Source: Planctomycetota bacterium (GTDB taxonomy: Bacteria; Planctomycetota; SZUA-567). Taken from it: a stretch of 38,460 nucleotides of DNA. The notes below the pieces were generated by a model, which was not told the origin of the DNA, did not search any database, and saw only the letters and a program-made list of their open reading frames with translations. The position numbers and the translations under genes were made by a program. The stretch lies in assembly GCA_020060765.1 (NCBI GenBank), contig JAGUZQ010000037.1:1-38460 (forward strand). The letters are read 5' to 3'. Each line of letters opens with the position of its first letter. Position 1 is the stretch's first letter. This document shows, piece after piece, positions 15,259 to 23,285 of the stretch.

Positions 15259-16539
15259 ATGGAATCGATGGTGGCGGTGATTCTCGGCGGCGGCAAGGGC
15301 ACGAGGCTTTTTCCTCTGACCAAGGATCGCAGCAAGCCGGCAGTGCCGCTGGCGGGCAAGTATCGTCTGATCGACATCCCTGTCTCAAACTGCATCAACT
15401 CCCAGGTGCGCCGTATCCACATCCTGACCATGTACCAGTCGGCCAGTCTGAACTCGCACATTTCCCAGTCTTACCGCTTCGACTCCTTCTCCGGCGGCTT
15501 TGTACAGGTGCTCGCCGCCGAGCAGACCGCCACCAGCAACGAGTGGTTCCAGGGCACCGCCGACGCCGTGCGCCAGTGCCTGCCGCACATTCTCGACACG
15601 CCGATGCAGAACGTCCTCATCCTCTCCGGCGACCACCTCTACCGCATGGACTACCGCGACTTCCTCCGCTGCCACGTCGAGAACAATGCCGAGGTTTCCA
15701 TCGCCGTCAAGCCTGTCACCCGCAAGGACGCGCCGGAACTGGGCCTGCTCAAGATCGACGAAACCGGTCGCATCATCAAGTTCGTGGAAAAGCCGAAAAC
15801 ACCCCAGGCGCTGAACGAGATGAAGGTCGACACCACCGTAGTCGGCGTTTCGCCCAAGATGGCGGAAAAATACTGTTACCTCGCCAGCATGGGTATTTAT
15901 ATTTTCCAACGCGACGCCCTCCGCTCCGCGCTGTTCGCCGACCCCAGCCAGACCGACTTCGGCAAGGAGATTATTCCGGCGGGGCTGGAAAACCACCGGG
16001 TGCAGGCATACTGCTTCGGCGGTTACTGGGCCGACATCGGAACGGTCAGCGCTTTCTACGCCGCCAACATGGATCTGGTCAGGCCGACTCCCAAATTCAA
16101 CCTGTTCGACCCGCAGATGCCGATTTACACCAATACGCGCTTCCTGCCGGGCGCGAAGGTGAACCGTGCGTCGGTGGAAGGCGCAATCCTCTGCGACGGG
16201 ACAGTGGTGGACGGGGCGATGGTGCGGGAATCGATTCTCGGCGTGCGCACCCGGGTGCGCCCCGGTGCCAGCATCGAAAGCTCGCTGATCATGGGCGCGG
16301 ACGCTTACCAACAGCCGCACAAGCCGGGAGAACCGCGCGTGCCGTTCGTGGGCATCGGCGAGGGGGCTTACCTTAAAAACGCCATTGTCGACAAGAACGC
16401 CTCTATCGGCGCAGGCACGCAACTGGTCAACCGCGAGAAATACCGCGAGTACGACGATCCGGAGGCTCGCTTCTTCGTCCGCGACGGCATCATCGTCGTC
16501 CCCAAGAACGCCGTCGTCCCGGAAGGGTTTATCTTCTGA
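15259..16539 (+). CDS. glgC: Glucose-1-phosphate adenylyltransferase (ADP-glucose pyrophosphorylase)
   Basis: A 426-aa enzyme making ADP-glucose from glucose-1-phosphate and ATP, the committed step of glycogen synthesis. Present are the nucleotide-binding loop ILGGGKGTRLFPLT, the KPAVPLAGKYRLIDIP segment, LSGDHLYRMDY with the metal Asp, the substrate region KFVEKPK and the C-terminal left-handed beta-helix ending VVPKNAVVPEGF. The sequence is close to the cyanobacterial/plant type. ATG at 15259 follows AAGGG by 7 nt and lies just downstream of a good promoter. No other glycogen gene is adjacent; a secreted protein gene follows 23 bp later. Confidence 0.96.
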   Translation: MESMVAVILGGGKGTRLFPLTKDRSKPAVPLAGKYRLIDIPVSNCINSQVRRIHILTMYQSASLNSHISQSYRFDSFSGGFVQVLAAEQTATSNEWFQGTADAVRQCLPHILDTPMQNVLILSGDHLYRMDYRDFLRCHVENNAEVSIAVKPVTRKDAPELGLLKIDETGRIIKFVEKPKTPQALNEMKVDTTVVGVSPKMAEKYCYLASMGIYIFQRDALRSALFADPSQTDFGKEIIPAGLENHRVQAYCFGGYWADIGTVSAFYAANMDLVRPTPKFNLFDPQMPIYTNTRFLPGAKVNRASVEGAILCDGTVVDGAMVRESILGVRTRVRPGASIESSLIMGADAYQQPHKPGEPRVPFVGIGEGAYLKNAIVDKNASIGAGTQLVNREKYREYDDPEARFFVRDGIIVVPKNAVVPEGFIF

Positions 16540-16562
16540 CTGTTCAAGAGAGAAGGCAAAAC

Positions 16563-17222
16563 ATGGAGTTCAAGAAAAAACTTGCGCTTGGATTCTGCGC
16601 CTGCCTATGCGCGGTAGGCATCTGTCTGGCAATAGACGAAACCAGGGAACCCTCCCTGAAGTATGTCCTCACGATTGACGGCAAGCCGCACGAACTGACC
16701 CTGGACACCCCCCTGCAAATTGAAGGGAAGTTTGAAAATCCGAAAATCGTTCTCACCGCCTGGTCAACACGCTCGTTCAATTACGGAGGAATCGCCTTCG
16801 ACTATCCTGCTTCGTGTACGTGGGAAGCAGACCTCGACGGAAACAAAACCTGGACCCTGTCCGGTAACGATTATGCAATCATGATTTTTGTGATTCCCGC
16901 ACCTTTTTCTCCCGAGTCGTACGCAGAAGGGATTTCACAGCAGTTTGGCAAGGGCAATGTCGTTATCACCGACAAGACCTGCCAGTTGGGTAAAAAAAGT
17001 TACAAAGGCAAAAAGATCACTGTTTCCGTAGCTGGACAAACTATCATTCACGAAAGCTACTCGCTATCGACGAAAAACGGTTCGCGGATGCTGGTACTGC
17101 AAGATTCTCCGCCAGAAGGAAAAACATCCAGCCAAGAAGGGGAAAAAGCTCTCCGATTGCTGGCCTCGACCTTTGTCGACACGATGGCTGCTGACGAAGC
17201 AGATACCACAGACAACAAGTAA
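16563..17222 (+). CDS. Secreted protein of unknown function
   Basis: A 219-aa protein with a clear N-terminal signal peptide (residues ~1-23, KKKLALGFCACLCAVGICLA). The mature part is probably beta-rich, with segments such as YGGIAFDYPASCTWEAD and KKSYKGKKITVSVAG that recall PsbP/DUF1795-like lipoprotein folds, but I cannot assign a family. AGAAGG lies 7 nt before ATG. It is 23 bp after glgC on the same strand and may be co-transcribed. Its stop is only 3 bp from the convergent glycosidase stop. Confidence 0.75.
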   Translation: MEFKKKLALGFCACLCAVGICLAIDETREPSLKYVLTIDGKPHELTLDTPLQIEGKFENPKIVLTAWSTRSFNYGGIAFDYPASCTWEADLDGNKTWTLSGNDYAIMIFVIPAPFSPESYAEGISQQFGKGNVVITDKTCQLGKKSYKGKKITVSVAGQTIIHESYSLSTKNGSRMLVLQDSPPEGKTSSQEGEKALRLLASTFVDTMAADEADTTDNK

Positions 17223-17225
17223 ACT

Positions 17226-19079
17226 CTACTTCATCATCAGGTTCAACACCGTCGCCGTCCAGCCAGCGAACTGGGTGGCGTTTTCGCGCGCGCCCCAGCG
17301 TTTTTTCTCCATGTTTTCCGCGAAGCCTCCCAGCGGGTCGTAAATCTCCCACAAGTGTCCGCTGTGTTCCCAGTCTCGTTTGATCCCGGCGATTACGCGG
17401 TCGGAAATGGCGTTGGCCTCCTCGGCGAAGCCGTAACGCCGCAAGCCGTCCACGACCGCGTAACAGGTATTGACCCACACCGGCCCGCGCCAGTAATTGT
17501 AACAGAAACATTTTTCATCCAGCGCCACCGACGGCACCGGGAACGGCGTGAAAAATTCCTCCGGATTCATCAGGTGCGAAACCAATGCGCGCGCCTGTTT
17601 TTCCTCCGCCACTCCCGCCGTCAGCGCCCAGAACGAGGCCACGGTTTTTATTTTGTGCCATTTGCCGTTTTCCTCGCGGTCGAAGTAAAAACCGCTTTCG
17701 TCGTCGAACAGGAACGAGTTGATCTTGTTTTTCAATTCCGCGTTTCGTCCAAGCCAAAGTTCTGCTTCTCCGGTCATTCCCGACTGCGCGGCGATCTCTG
17801 CCATATCTTCGCAGAACAGCGCCATCATGCAGGAAAGGTCGATGTGCGCGGTCTGCGGCGGCATCACCCTCCCGGTGTAGTCGAGATTTTTTTCCGTGGT
17901 GGCTTCGCCCGGAAGGTCGTCGAAGCGGGGAGAATTGTCCATGCCGCTTTCGCCGCCGGTTTTCCAGCCGTACAAACCGCCCGGCAGTTTCCTGTTCTGC
18001 TCCAGCCAGAAATAGAACTTTTCCAATTTCGGATAAAGTCGCTGCTGTAAGCCGGAGCTGGCAGCGATGCGCGAAAGAGCAAAGGTAATAAGTGGAGGCT
18101 GGGTCGCGTAATTTACAGATCCTACAGCGTGGCTGTAGCAGATGGGGATAAAGCCGCTTTCCTCCTGCATCTGGAACAGGTTTTCGATCAGCGTTTCCGC
18201 TATCTCCGGCTTAAACAAACTCCACGGCAACACGTGGAAACAGGTGTCCCACAGCCACTGCCCCTTGTGGGTAACGCGGTTGGGCGCGCTGAAAAAACTG
18301 TCGCCGTAATTGATCAGGTTGGCGCGCAGATCGTTGTAAACCTTCAGCGCGAATTCGCGGTCATCGCCTGTCGGGAAATCCGTGAGCGCGCGCGGATGGC
18401 TGAGTTCGTATTGTCGCGCGCGGAATTCATCCATATCCGTCTTTCTCGCGTTGTCGATGGCGACGCGATTCTTTTCATCACAGTTGCCAGCCGCAAGCCA
18501 TGCCACAAATTCGGCCTTGCCGCCTGCCGCGGCTGTTGCTGAAAATTCTGTTTCCGGCGCGAAGAGAATCTGCCCGGCCTTGACCTCGATGAATAATTCC
18601 CCGCTTCCCGTCAACGCCGTCAGATCCGGCTGGAGAAACGCGGCGCAAACCGAGACCGGCATAGATGCCGTGTGGTGATTGTGAATAGTGAACTGAATTC
18701 TGGCGCAACCGGGTTTTACCATTAACAGTTCAAAGGAAAAACCTGCTTTCGGATCGCGCCAGTAATACGACCCCGCCTCCAGCCGGTCGGCATAGGCGGC
18801 GTGGAATTGGAGATTGTCCCAGGTGCGGTGCACGGTTTCGCCAACCTGAACCGTAAAAAAAATTTTTGCAGCCGGTTCTATCACGCCCATCGGCGAACGG
18901 TTAATCGAAAGGCCGAGGAATTCGTGTTTCGCTCCGTAGCCGTTAAGCGCGAACATCCAGTCGTCGGTGCCGTCGACTCCGCCTAGGTCGTAACAACTGT
19001 ACAAGTAGACGCGCGGGTCGGTCAGTTCCCGCCGAAGCGTCTCCATTCTTTCCTTATCCGAAAAAGGTTGCAGCTCCAT
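17226..19079 (-). CDS. (alpha/alpha)6 glycoside hydrolase, trehalase/GH63-like
   Basis: A 617-aa protein: N-terminal beta-sandwich (~1-220), then an (alpha/alpha)6 barrel. Typical GH37/GH63 signatures are HKGQWLWDTCFHVLPW (Asp278), GGESGMDNSPRFDD (Asp381, probable acid) and NYWRGPVWVN, with Glu578 in GHLWEIYDP as probable base. No signal peptide is evident, so it probably acts in the cytosol on an imported oligosaccharide, for example a mannosyl- or glucosyl-glycerate, kojibiose or trehalose-like sugar; the substrate cannot be read from sequence. It begins 2 bp after the stop of the regulator gene, whose last codons hold its AAAGGA ribosome site. The two clearly form an operon. Confidence 0.82.
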   Translation of the reverse strand: MELQPFSDKERMETLRRELTDPRVYLYSCYDLGGVDGTDDWMFALNGYGAKHEFLGLSINRSPMGVIEPAAKIFFTVQVGETVHRTWDNLQFHAAYADRLEAGSYYWRDPKAGFSFELLMVKPGCARIQFTIHNHHTASMPVSVCAAFLQPDLTALTGSGELFIEVKAGQILFAPETEFSATAAAGGKAEFVAWLAAGNCDEKNRVAIDNARKTDMDEFRARQYELSHPRALTDFPTGDDREFALKVYNDLRANLINYGDSFFSAPNRVTHKGQWLWDTCFHVLPWSLFKPEIAETLIENLFQMQEESGFIPICYSHAVGSVNYATQPPLITFALSRIAASSGLQQRLYPKLEKFYFWLEQNRKLPGGLYGWKTGGESGMDNSPRFDDLPGEATTEKNLDYTGRVMPPQTAHIDLSCMMALFCEDMAEIAAQSGMTGEAELWLGRNAELKNKINSFLFDDESGFYFDREENGKWHKIKTVASFWALTAGVAEEKQARALVSHLMNPEEFFTPFPVPSVALDEKCFCYNYWRGPVWVNTCYAVVDGLRRYGFAEEANAISDRVIAGIKRDWEHSGHLWEIYDPLGGFAENMEKKRWGARENATQFAGWTATVLNLMMK

Positions 19080-19081
19080 GG

Positions 19082-20131
19082 TTATCCTTTCATCAGTGTA
19101 TTTCCCTGCAGGTAACGCGGCGGCACGCGTACGCTTTCCGGCGCGCGGCGTCCTACCGTTGTCAGCATCTTCCGGAACATCTCCAGTGCTGCCCGCGCCT
19201 CTCCCTCACGGTCGCGCATGATGCAATCCACATTCAACCCGCTTCCCGGCAAGGGCTGCGGCGCGTCCACTCCCAGCAGGCGCGCTTTATTCTTTTCCGA
19301 CAAACTGTCAGCCATCAATACTCCTGCCGTCCGCAGTGTGAAACCTCCGGTCGAAGCGTGGAGAAAATCGAACTCATCATTTTGCATCCAAGCCTTCAGT
19401 ATCTGCGGAAATTCCGTTAATTCGGTATTGCTGATAAGCAGCGGTTCAGGCGGGATAATTTGATGAAACTTGCACCCATTCTCAAAGCCCAGCAGTTTCA
19501 TCCGCGCGGAATACGCCACTTCCGGCTGGTAGCCAATAAACAGCGGCCTGGTTGCGCCAGCCTCGGCCAGCCGCCGCGCCGCCATGAACCCCATGCCGAA
19601 ATGATCAGCTCCGACCGAGGGAAACATTTCCGGAAAAGGGCTGTAATCGAGAAATAAAACCGGGAAGCCGTCGGCATATGCCTGAAGCAAGGACTGTCCG
19701 AGCTGCATGGAAAAAATCGGCGAACACACCGCGCCCCGGCAGCTTTTGTCTGTCAGAGCCTGCGTTAAGGTTCCCTCCCACGCCGCGAAGTCACCTTCCG
19801 ACAATTGGGCGGGACGGAAATAAATCCGCTCCCGCGCCGCCAGTGACAGCAGCAGATTGCCGAATGAGTCCACCCCCTCTTTCACCGGCGAGGGCGTGCA
19901 GAAAACCGCCTCCACCAGCCCTATCGGGGCACAATAATCCCTGACAAAATAGCCGCAACCATGCCTGACTTCGAGATAACCCTGTTCCACCATTTGCATA
20001 AGAGCTTTGCGCACCTGGCTTTGCGGAAGGCGAAAAGAATCAGCCAGGGCGCGCTCACTTTCAAGCCTCGCACCGGGAGCGTAGACGCCCTTGTCGATTC
20101 CAAGCTTGACCGAGTCAATTATCGCCTGCAT
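19082..20131 (-). CDS. GntR-type HTH / LacI-type sugar-binding transcriptional regulator
   Basis: A 349-aa regulator of AraR-like architecture. An N-terminal GntR winged helix (residues ~1-65: GARLESERALADSF and QVRKALMQMVEQGYLEVRHG) is joined to a periplasmic-binding-protein/LacI effector domain (~75-340, including VGADHFGMGFMAARRLAEAG). It probably senses a sugar and controls the downstream glycosidase with which it is co-transcribed. AAGG lies 7 nt before ATG. A palindrome at 20141-20171 directly upstream, overlapping AT-rich promoter sequence, is a good candidate autoregulatory operator. Confidence 0.88.
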   Translation of the reverse strand: MQAIIDSVKLGIDKGVYAPGARLESERALADSFRLPQSQVRKALMQMVEQGYLEVRHGCGYFVRDYCAPIGLVEAVFCTPSPVKEGVDSFGNLLLSLAARERIYFRPAQLSEGDFAAWEGTLTQALTDKSCRGAVCSPIFSMQLGQSLLQAYADGFPVLFLDYSPFPEMFPSVGADHFGMGFMAARRLAEAGATRPLFIGYQPEVAYSARMKLLGFENGCKFHQIIPPEPLLISNTELTEFPQILKAWMQNDEFDFLHASTGGFTLRTAGVLMADSLSEKNKARLLGVDAPQPLPGSGLNVDCIMRDREGEARAALEMFRKMLTTVGRRAPESVRVPPRYLQGNTLMKG

Positions 20132-20140
20132 ATAGATGCC

Positions 20141-20171
20141 TTGATTAATAAAGATATAATATATAAATCAA
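20141..20171. promoter_or_regulatory. Candidate operator of the GntR/LacI-type regulator
   Basis: A 31-bp imperfect palindrome with outer arms TTGATT (20141-20146) and AATCAA (20166-20171) and further symmetric A/T steps inside. It ends 10 bp before the regulator ATG on the minus strand and covers TATATT/TATTAT promoter-like sequence. This suits autorepression. Confidence 0.5.
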
Positions 20172-20351
20172 TTTACATCACTAATCATGAAAGTCAAATC
20201 GCTTCCTGCAAAAATCGTCTATAGCTGTTGGTAAATCTGATATATGTGATCTGATAATTGCACCAAACAACCTTGTCATTTTGACAGAGGAATACTTATG
20301 CCACGTTAGGCGCTGCACAGTAATATATTGCCGAATAATGGTTTATATGTT

Positions 20352-20368
20352 TTGGCACAAGCCTTGCT
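20352..20368 (+). promoter_or_regulatory. sigma54 (-24/-12) promoter of hsp20
   Basis: TTGGCACAAGCCTTGCT matches the RpoN consensus, with GG and GC elements exactly 10 nt apart (GG 20354-20355, GC 20366-20367). The predicted start near 20379 gives a ~70-nt leader before the hsp20 ATG. Confidence 0.8.
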
Positions 20369-20449
20369 TTTATAAAATCGGAACGTGGGAGTGTACAGGA
20401 AAAACGCAAGGGTTCTTGATTTTCGGGATTCTTTATAGGAGGAATGAAA

Positions 20450-20887
20450 ATGTACGGCATGATTAAGAAAAACAGGCTTGCTCCGTGGTTTGGCTTTGAT
20501 TATGCGGATAATCTGCTGGACCGGGTCTTCAGCAATTTCTCCGCGCCGGGACAAACCGGGATTAGCGAGCCCAAGGTGAAAATCTCCGAAGACGAAACCA
20601 ACTATTATGTAAAGGCGGAAATGCCGGGAATCAGCCAGGAAGAGCTGGAGCTGGAATATGAGGACGGCGTCCTCACTCTCCGAGCCGAGCACAAGGAGGA
20701 AAAAGAAGAGCGCGATGGCGAAAAGGTCATCTACAACGAACAGACTGCCTATTCCTACTGCCGCCAGTTCCGTCTGAGCCAGGTGGATTCGGAAAAAGCG
20801 CAGGCTTCGTTGAAAAACGGTATTCTGGAAGTGACGCTGCCGAAAAAGGAAACCGCGAAACTGAAGAAAATCCCGATCGGCCAGTAG
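20450..20887 (+). CDS. Small heat shock protein, Hsp20 / alpha-crystallin family
   Basis: A 145-aa ATP-independent holdase chaperone. The alpha-crystallin domain covers residues ~40-130, from PKVKISEDETNYYVKAEMPG through DGVLTLRAEHKEE to the family signature SLKNGILEVTLPK. The C-terminal IxI-type tail is weak (KIPIGQ). AGGAGG lies 1 nt from an ATG at 20444 and 7 nt from the ATG at 20450, so the latter is preferred. It is transcribed alone, from a sigma54 promoter, and ends in a strong terminator. Confidence 0.95.
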   Translation: MYGMIKKNRLAPWFGFDYADNLLDRVFSNFSAPGQTGISEPKVKISEDETNYYVKAEMPGISQEELELEYEDGVLTLRAEHKEEKEERDGEKVIYNEQTAYSYCRQFRLSQVDSEKAQASLKNGILEVTLPKKETAKLKKIPIGQ

Positions 20888-20896
20888 GAAGGAACA

Positions 20897-20922
20897 CGCC
20901 CCCGGGAAACCGGGGGCGTTTT
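20897..20922 (+). terminator. Intrinsic terminator of hsp20
   Basis: Perfect 9-bp stem CGCCCCCGG/CCGGGGGCG with a GAAA tetraloop, then TTTT. It lies 9 nt after the hsp20 stop and before the convergent receiver gene. Confidence 0.9.
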
Positions 20923-20924
20923 CA

Positions 20925-21350
20925 TTATCTGCAAGTATGGCTACCGAAAACAGGGGAGCTGTTTCTGGTGCTGAAGTATTTGGCGTGCATGACGTAAACC
21001 TGCGGAGAATTGCTTTTAATATACTTTACGGCGTTGGTAAGACCCTCGCCCTTGTCGAAAATTGCATGCAGTCCTAGAATATCCGCTTTAACCTTCAACT
21101 CGGGATTATTCGGATCAGCCGTCAGCAGCACTACCTTGTCCATGGAGCAGCCGATAGTTTCGAAAATCTCCAGACTGTTGCCATCTGGCAGATGATAGTC
21201 AAACAATAGCCAGTCATACCGGTTTATCGCCATCATCAGAGCCGCCTCACAGCGCATGGTAGTGGTTTCGATTTCGACGTCTTCCCGCTCCAGCATCGAT
21301 TCCAGCAAGTCCAGGATTTCACGCTCATCGTCAAGGATAAGTATTTTCAT
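20925..21350 (-). CDS. Stand-alone response regulator receiver protein
   Basis: A 141-aa protein consisting of one CheY-like receiver domain and a ~20-residue tail. Acidic pair in LILDDERE, phospho-acceptor Asp in LLFDYHLPDG, Thr in VVLLTADP and Lys in AIFDKGEG are all present, so it should be phosphorylatable. No output domain. AGGGGG precedes the ATG at 21350; the longer frame upstream has no ribosome site. It is divergent from the histidine kinase/STAS pair 330 bp away, which may be its partner. Confidence 0.88.
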   Translation of the reverse strand: MKILILDDEREILDLLESMLEREDVEIETTTMRCEAALMMAINRYDWLLFDYHLPDGNSLEIFETIGCSMDKVVLLTADPNNPELKVKADILGLHAIFDKGEGLTNAVKYIKSNSPQVYVMHAKYFSTRNSSPVFGSHTCR

Positions 21351-21682
21351 AAGCGCCCCCTTCCCAGCCACAATTCCCACAATACAAAAAATCGAATCAA
21401 ATCATACTGGTTTAATCCGAAAAATCATCAATAAAAAACCTGCCCTGTTGCGCAATGCAAAAGCAGGACTCTGTCAAGATTATGCGGTTAGTTAAATAAT
21501 TTTATCCCCAATGTTTCTAACAGCAAGTTTTTTTTACCGCAAAATGTGCGAAAATCGAAGAAAAAGGGTAAATTGAGTCATTTATCGGCAGTGATATCCA
21601 AATATTTGCCATTTTATAGGTATTGACATGTATCGTTTGTAAGCATAGACTGGTAATGAAATATCTTGTCGGGAGATTGCGC
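21351..21682. other. Divergent intergenic region, receiver gene / histidine kinase
   Basis: 332 bases without a gene. It holds the kinase promoter (21623-21651) and AT-rich sequence with a run of eight T near 21530. On the minus strand TTGATG and TATGAT 19 nt apart could serve the receiver gene, but the spacing is poor. No RNA gene seen. Confidence 0.5.
21623..21651 (+). promoter_or_regulatory. sigma70 promoter of the histidine kinase-STAS operon
   Basis: TTGACA (21623-21628), 17-nt spacer, TAGACT (21646-21651). It gives a ~25-nt leader before the TTG start at 21683, which supports that start over the longer reading frame whose first codon is this -35 box. Confidence 0.65.
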
Positions 21683-22798
21683 TTGAGTCAGACAGACATA
21701 TTATACGTGTCTTCCGCGCCGGAAAATTCCTTTCTGGCAGAACTGTCCTCCGGCGAGTGTTCGGTCAGGACTGTCACCAGCATCGACGAGGCTAAACAGA
21801 TATTGGCACGCCCGAATCTGCCGGTTATGGTCATTGACGGCACTCCCCTGGCGCTGGAATTCTGCGACTGCCTGAAAGAAACCCGCCCCGATTGTCTCGC
21901 CTCCCTGATAGCGCTGGTTTCAGATTCCAGAGTCAAGGCCAGGCTGCTGGAGAACGGGGTCAATCCCGGCCTGATGCTGTCGCCGCCGTTCGATGCGGCC
22001 ACCCTGCGCAGCCGCCTCTCCGCCTGCCTGGACGCGGGGCGGCTGAGGATGGAACTGGCGGCCTATGCCCTTGATCTGGAAAAAAACAACGACCGCATGA
22101 GCCACCTGCTGGGAATGAAGGATCGCTTCCTGTCGCTGGCCACCCACGATCTGCGCACCCCGCTGACCACCATGAAACTGGTGGGAGAGATGATCGAAAA
22201 ACAACTGGTGGAATCCAGCCCGCCCGGCATAAAGAGGATGCTCGATATCCTCGCGCGCAACATCGCCAAGATCGAGGTCAAGGTCGACGAGTTGCTGCTG
22301 ATAGCGCGCATGGACATGGAGGTGTCGCCGCTGGAGCTGCAGGAGATCAACGTCAATGAAATCGCGCTGGATGTGATCAAGATTTTCTTTCCCGGTGCTA
22401 TCAGCCGCGGGGTCGAGCTGGACGCGGTGTTTGGCGGGGTCGCCAGAATCCAGGCTGACGCCCGCTGTCTCGACCAGCTTATGTGCGAACTGATCGCCAG
22501 TTCACTGGAGCGGCTGGACACCGGCGACCACGTGGAAGTCAGAATCAGCACCGAGGGCGAGGGCGTGCGCATCAGCGTCACCGACGATGGCCCGCCCATG
22601 CGCGAAGGTCAGGCCGAGCAGCTGATGGAAGGCCTGCTTAACGAATCGCCTACCCGCCAGACTCGGGTTTCGCTTTACACCGCCCACGTCATCGCCCAGC
22701 GCCACGGAGGACGGCTGGAAATAACCAGCTCCGAAAGCAAGGGCACTACATTCTCGGTCTGGATGCCGCAGCAGGCCGCCACGGGAGAATCAGCTTGA
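21683..22798 (+). CDS. Histidine kinase with N-terminal pseudo-receiver domain
   Basis: About 371 aa. Residues 1-115 resemble a receiver fold without the acidic pair (ILYVSSAPEN) but with an Asp at the acceptor strand (MVIDGTPL). Next come a helical linker, a HisKA dimerisation domain with His155 (LATHDLRTPLT) and an HATPase_c domain. In the latter the G1 box (ISVTDDGPPM) and G2 region (ESKGTTFSVWMP) are recognisable. The N box is degenerate: CELIASSLERL has no Asn where the Mg-ATP-binding NxxxN normally sits. Kinase activity is therefore doubtful. Start is TTG with GGGAG 7 nt upstream. Its stop overlaps the STAS gene start as TTGA. Confidence 0.8.
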   Translation: MSQTDILYVSSAPENSFLAELSSGECSVRTVTSIDEAKQILARPNLPVMVIDGTPLALEFCDCLKETRPDCLASLIALVSDSRVKARLLENGVNPGLMLSPPFDAATLRSRLSACLDAGRLRMELAAYALDLEKNNDRMSHLLGMKDRFLSLATHDLRTPLTTMKLVGEMIEKQLVESSPPGIKRMLDILARNIAKIEVKVDELLLIARMDMEVSPLELQEINVNEIALDVIKIFFPGAISRGVELDAVFGGVARIQADARCLDQLMCELIASSLERLDTGDHVEVRISTEGEGVRISVTDDGPPMREGQAEQLMEGLLNESPTRQTRVSLYTAHVIAQRHGGRLEITSSESKGTTFSVWMPQQAATGESA

Positions 22799-23100
22799 GC
22801 AAGCAGATTGTTATCACGCTTCCGCCAGTCATCAACCGCAGCGAGGCCGAGGCTTTTGTCAGGGAACTGCACGAGGCCGAAGCCGCGCCGGAGGCGGTGA
22901 TCATCCTGGACTGCCGCCGGGTTGAGTACCTGAACAGCCGGGCGGTAAGCGCGCTGGTAGAATCGTGCAAGAACCTGTCCTGCGAGCGGCGCCTGCGGCT
23001 GGTGGAGCCGGGCGATTTCATGCTGAAAACCCTGGAGGTGGTCGGACTCCTAAGTCTGCTGGACGTGTACCCGTCGCTGGCGGAGGCGGAGGTGGAGTAA
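22795..23100 (+). CDS. STAS-domain protein (anti-sigma factor antagonist-like)
   Basis: A 101-aa single-domain STAS protein: ITLPPVINRSEAEAFVREL, then IILDCRRVEYLNSRAVSALV, and the C-terminal helix ending SLLDVYPSLAEAEVE. In SpoIIAA-type antagonists the loop is DSSG, with the second Ser phosphorylated by an anti-sigma kinase; here it reads NSRA, so the phospho-Ser is Arg. Start TTG overlaps the kinase stop by 4 nt, with GGGAG 7 nt upstream. The two are certainly co-translated. It may act as an unphosphorylatable (constitutive) partner or a structural adaptor for the kinase. Confidence 0.78.
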   Translation: MSKQIVITLPPVINRSEAEAFVRELHEAEAAPEAVIILDCRRVEYLNSRAVSALVESCKNLSCERRLRLVEPGDFMLKTLEVVGLLSLLDVYPSLAEAEVE

Positions 23101-23128
23101 GGCACTCGGAAAGAAGTAAATATACCAA

Positions 23129-23241
23129 GGGTGGCTCAGGTTCTTGAACCTGGGTGCCGAAGGCACAAGAAACTCTAGCGCAAATCTTCCGGCTCGGTTT
23201 CTTGCGGCTTCGCCGCCCCGGTTTAAAAACCGGGGCTACCC
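23129..23241. repeat. REPIN-like element: two inverted 45-nt double-hairpin units
   Basis: Unit 1 (23129-23173) and the reverse complement of unit 2 (23197-23241) are both exactly 45 nt and share a GGGTxGC start, a long hairpin, a short GAA-loop hairpin and a CAAGAAAC end. They are separated by 23 bp. Hairpin arms differ between units by paired changes (CAGGTTC/GAACCTG versus CCGGTTT/AAACCGG; GTGCC/GGCAC versus GCGGC/GCCGC). A third, lone unit lies at 25156-25200. The layout matches a REP doublet. Confidence 0.75.
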
Positions 23242-23285
23242 AGGGATGAATAGTAGTTTCCAAGTGCCTAAGCAGGAGTTTCAAT

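Larger units (their letters stand above)
20132..20449. other. Divergent intergenic region, regulator / hsp20
   Basis: 318 bases without a gene. It holds the palindromic operator next to the regulator gene and the sigma54 promoter of hsp20. The AT-rich middle (20172-20340) shows no ORF or RNA that I can support; it would be the place for an enhancer-binding-protein site. Confidence 0.6.
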
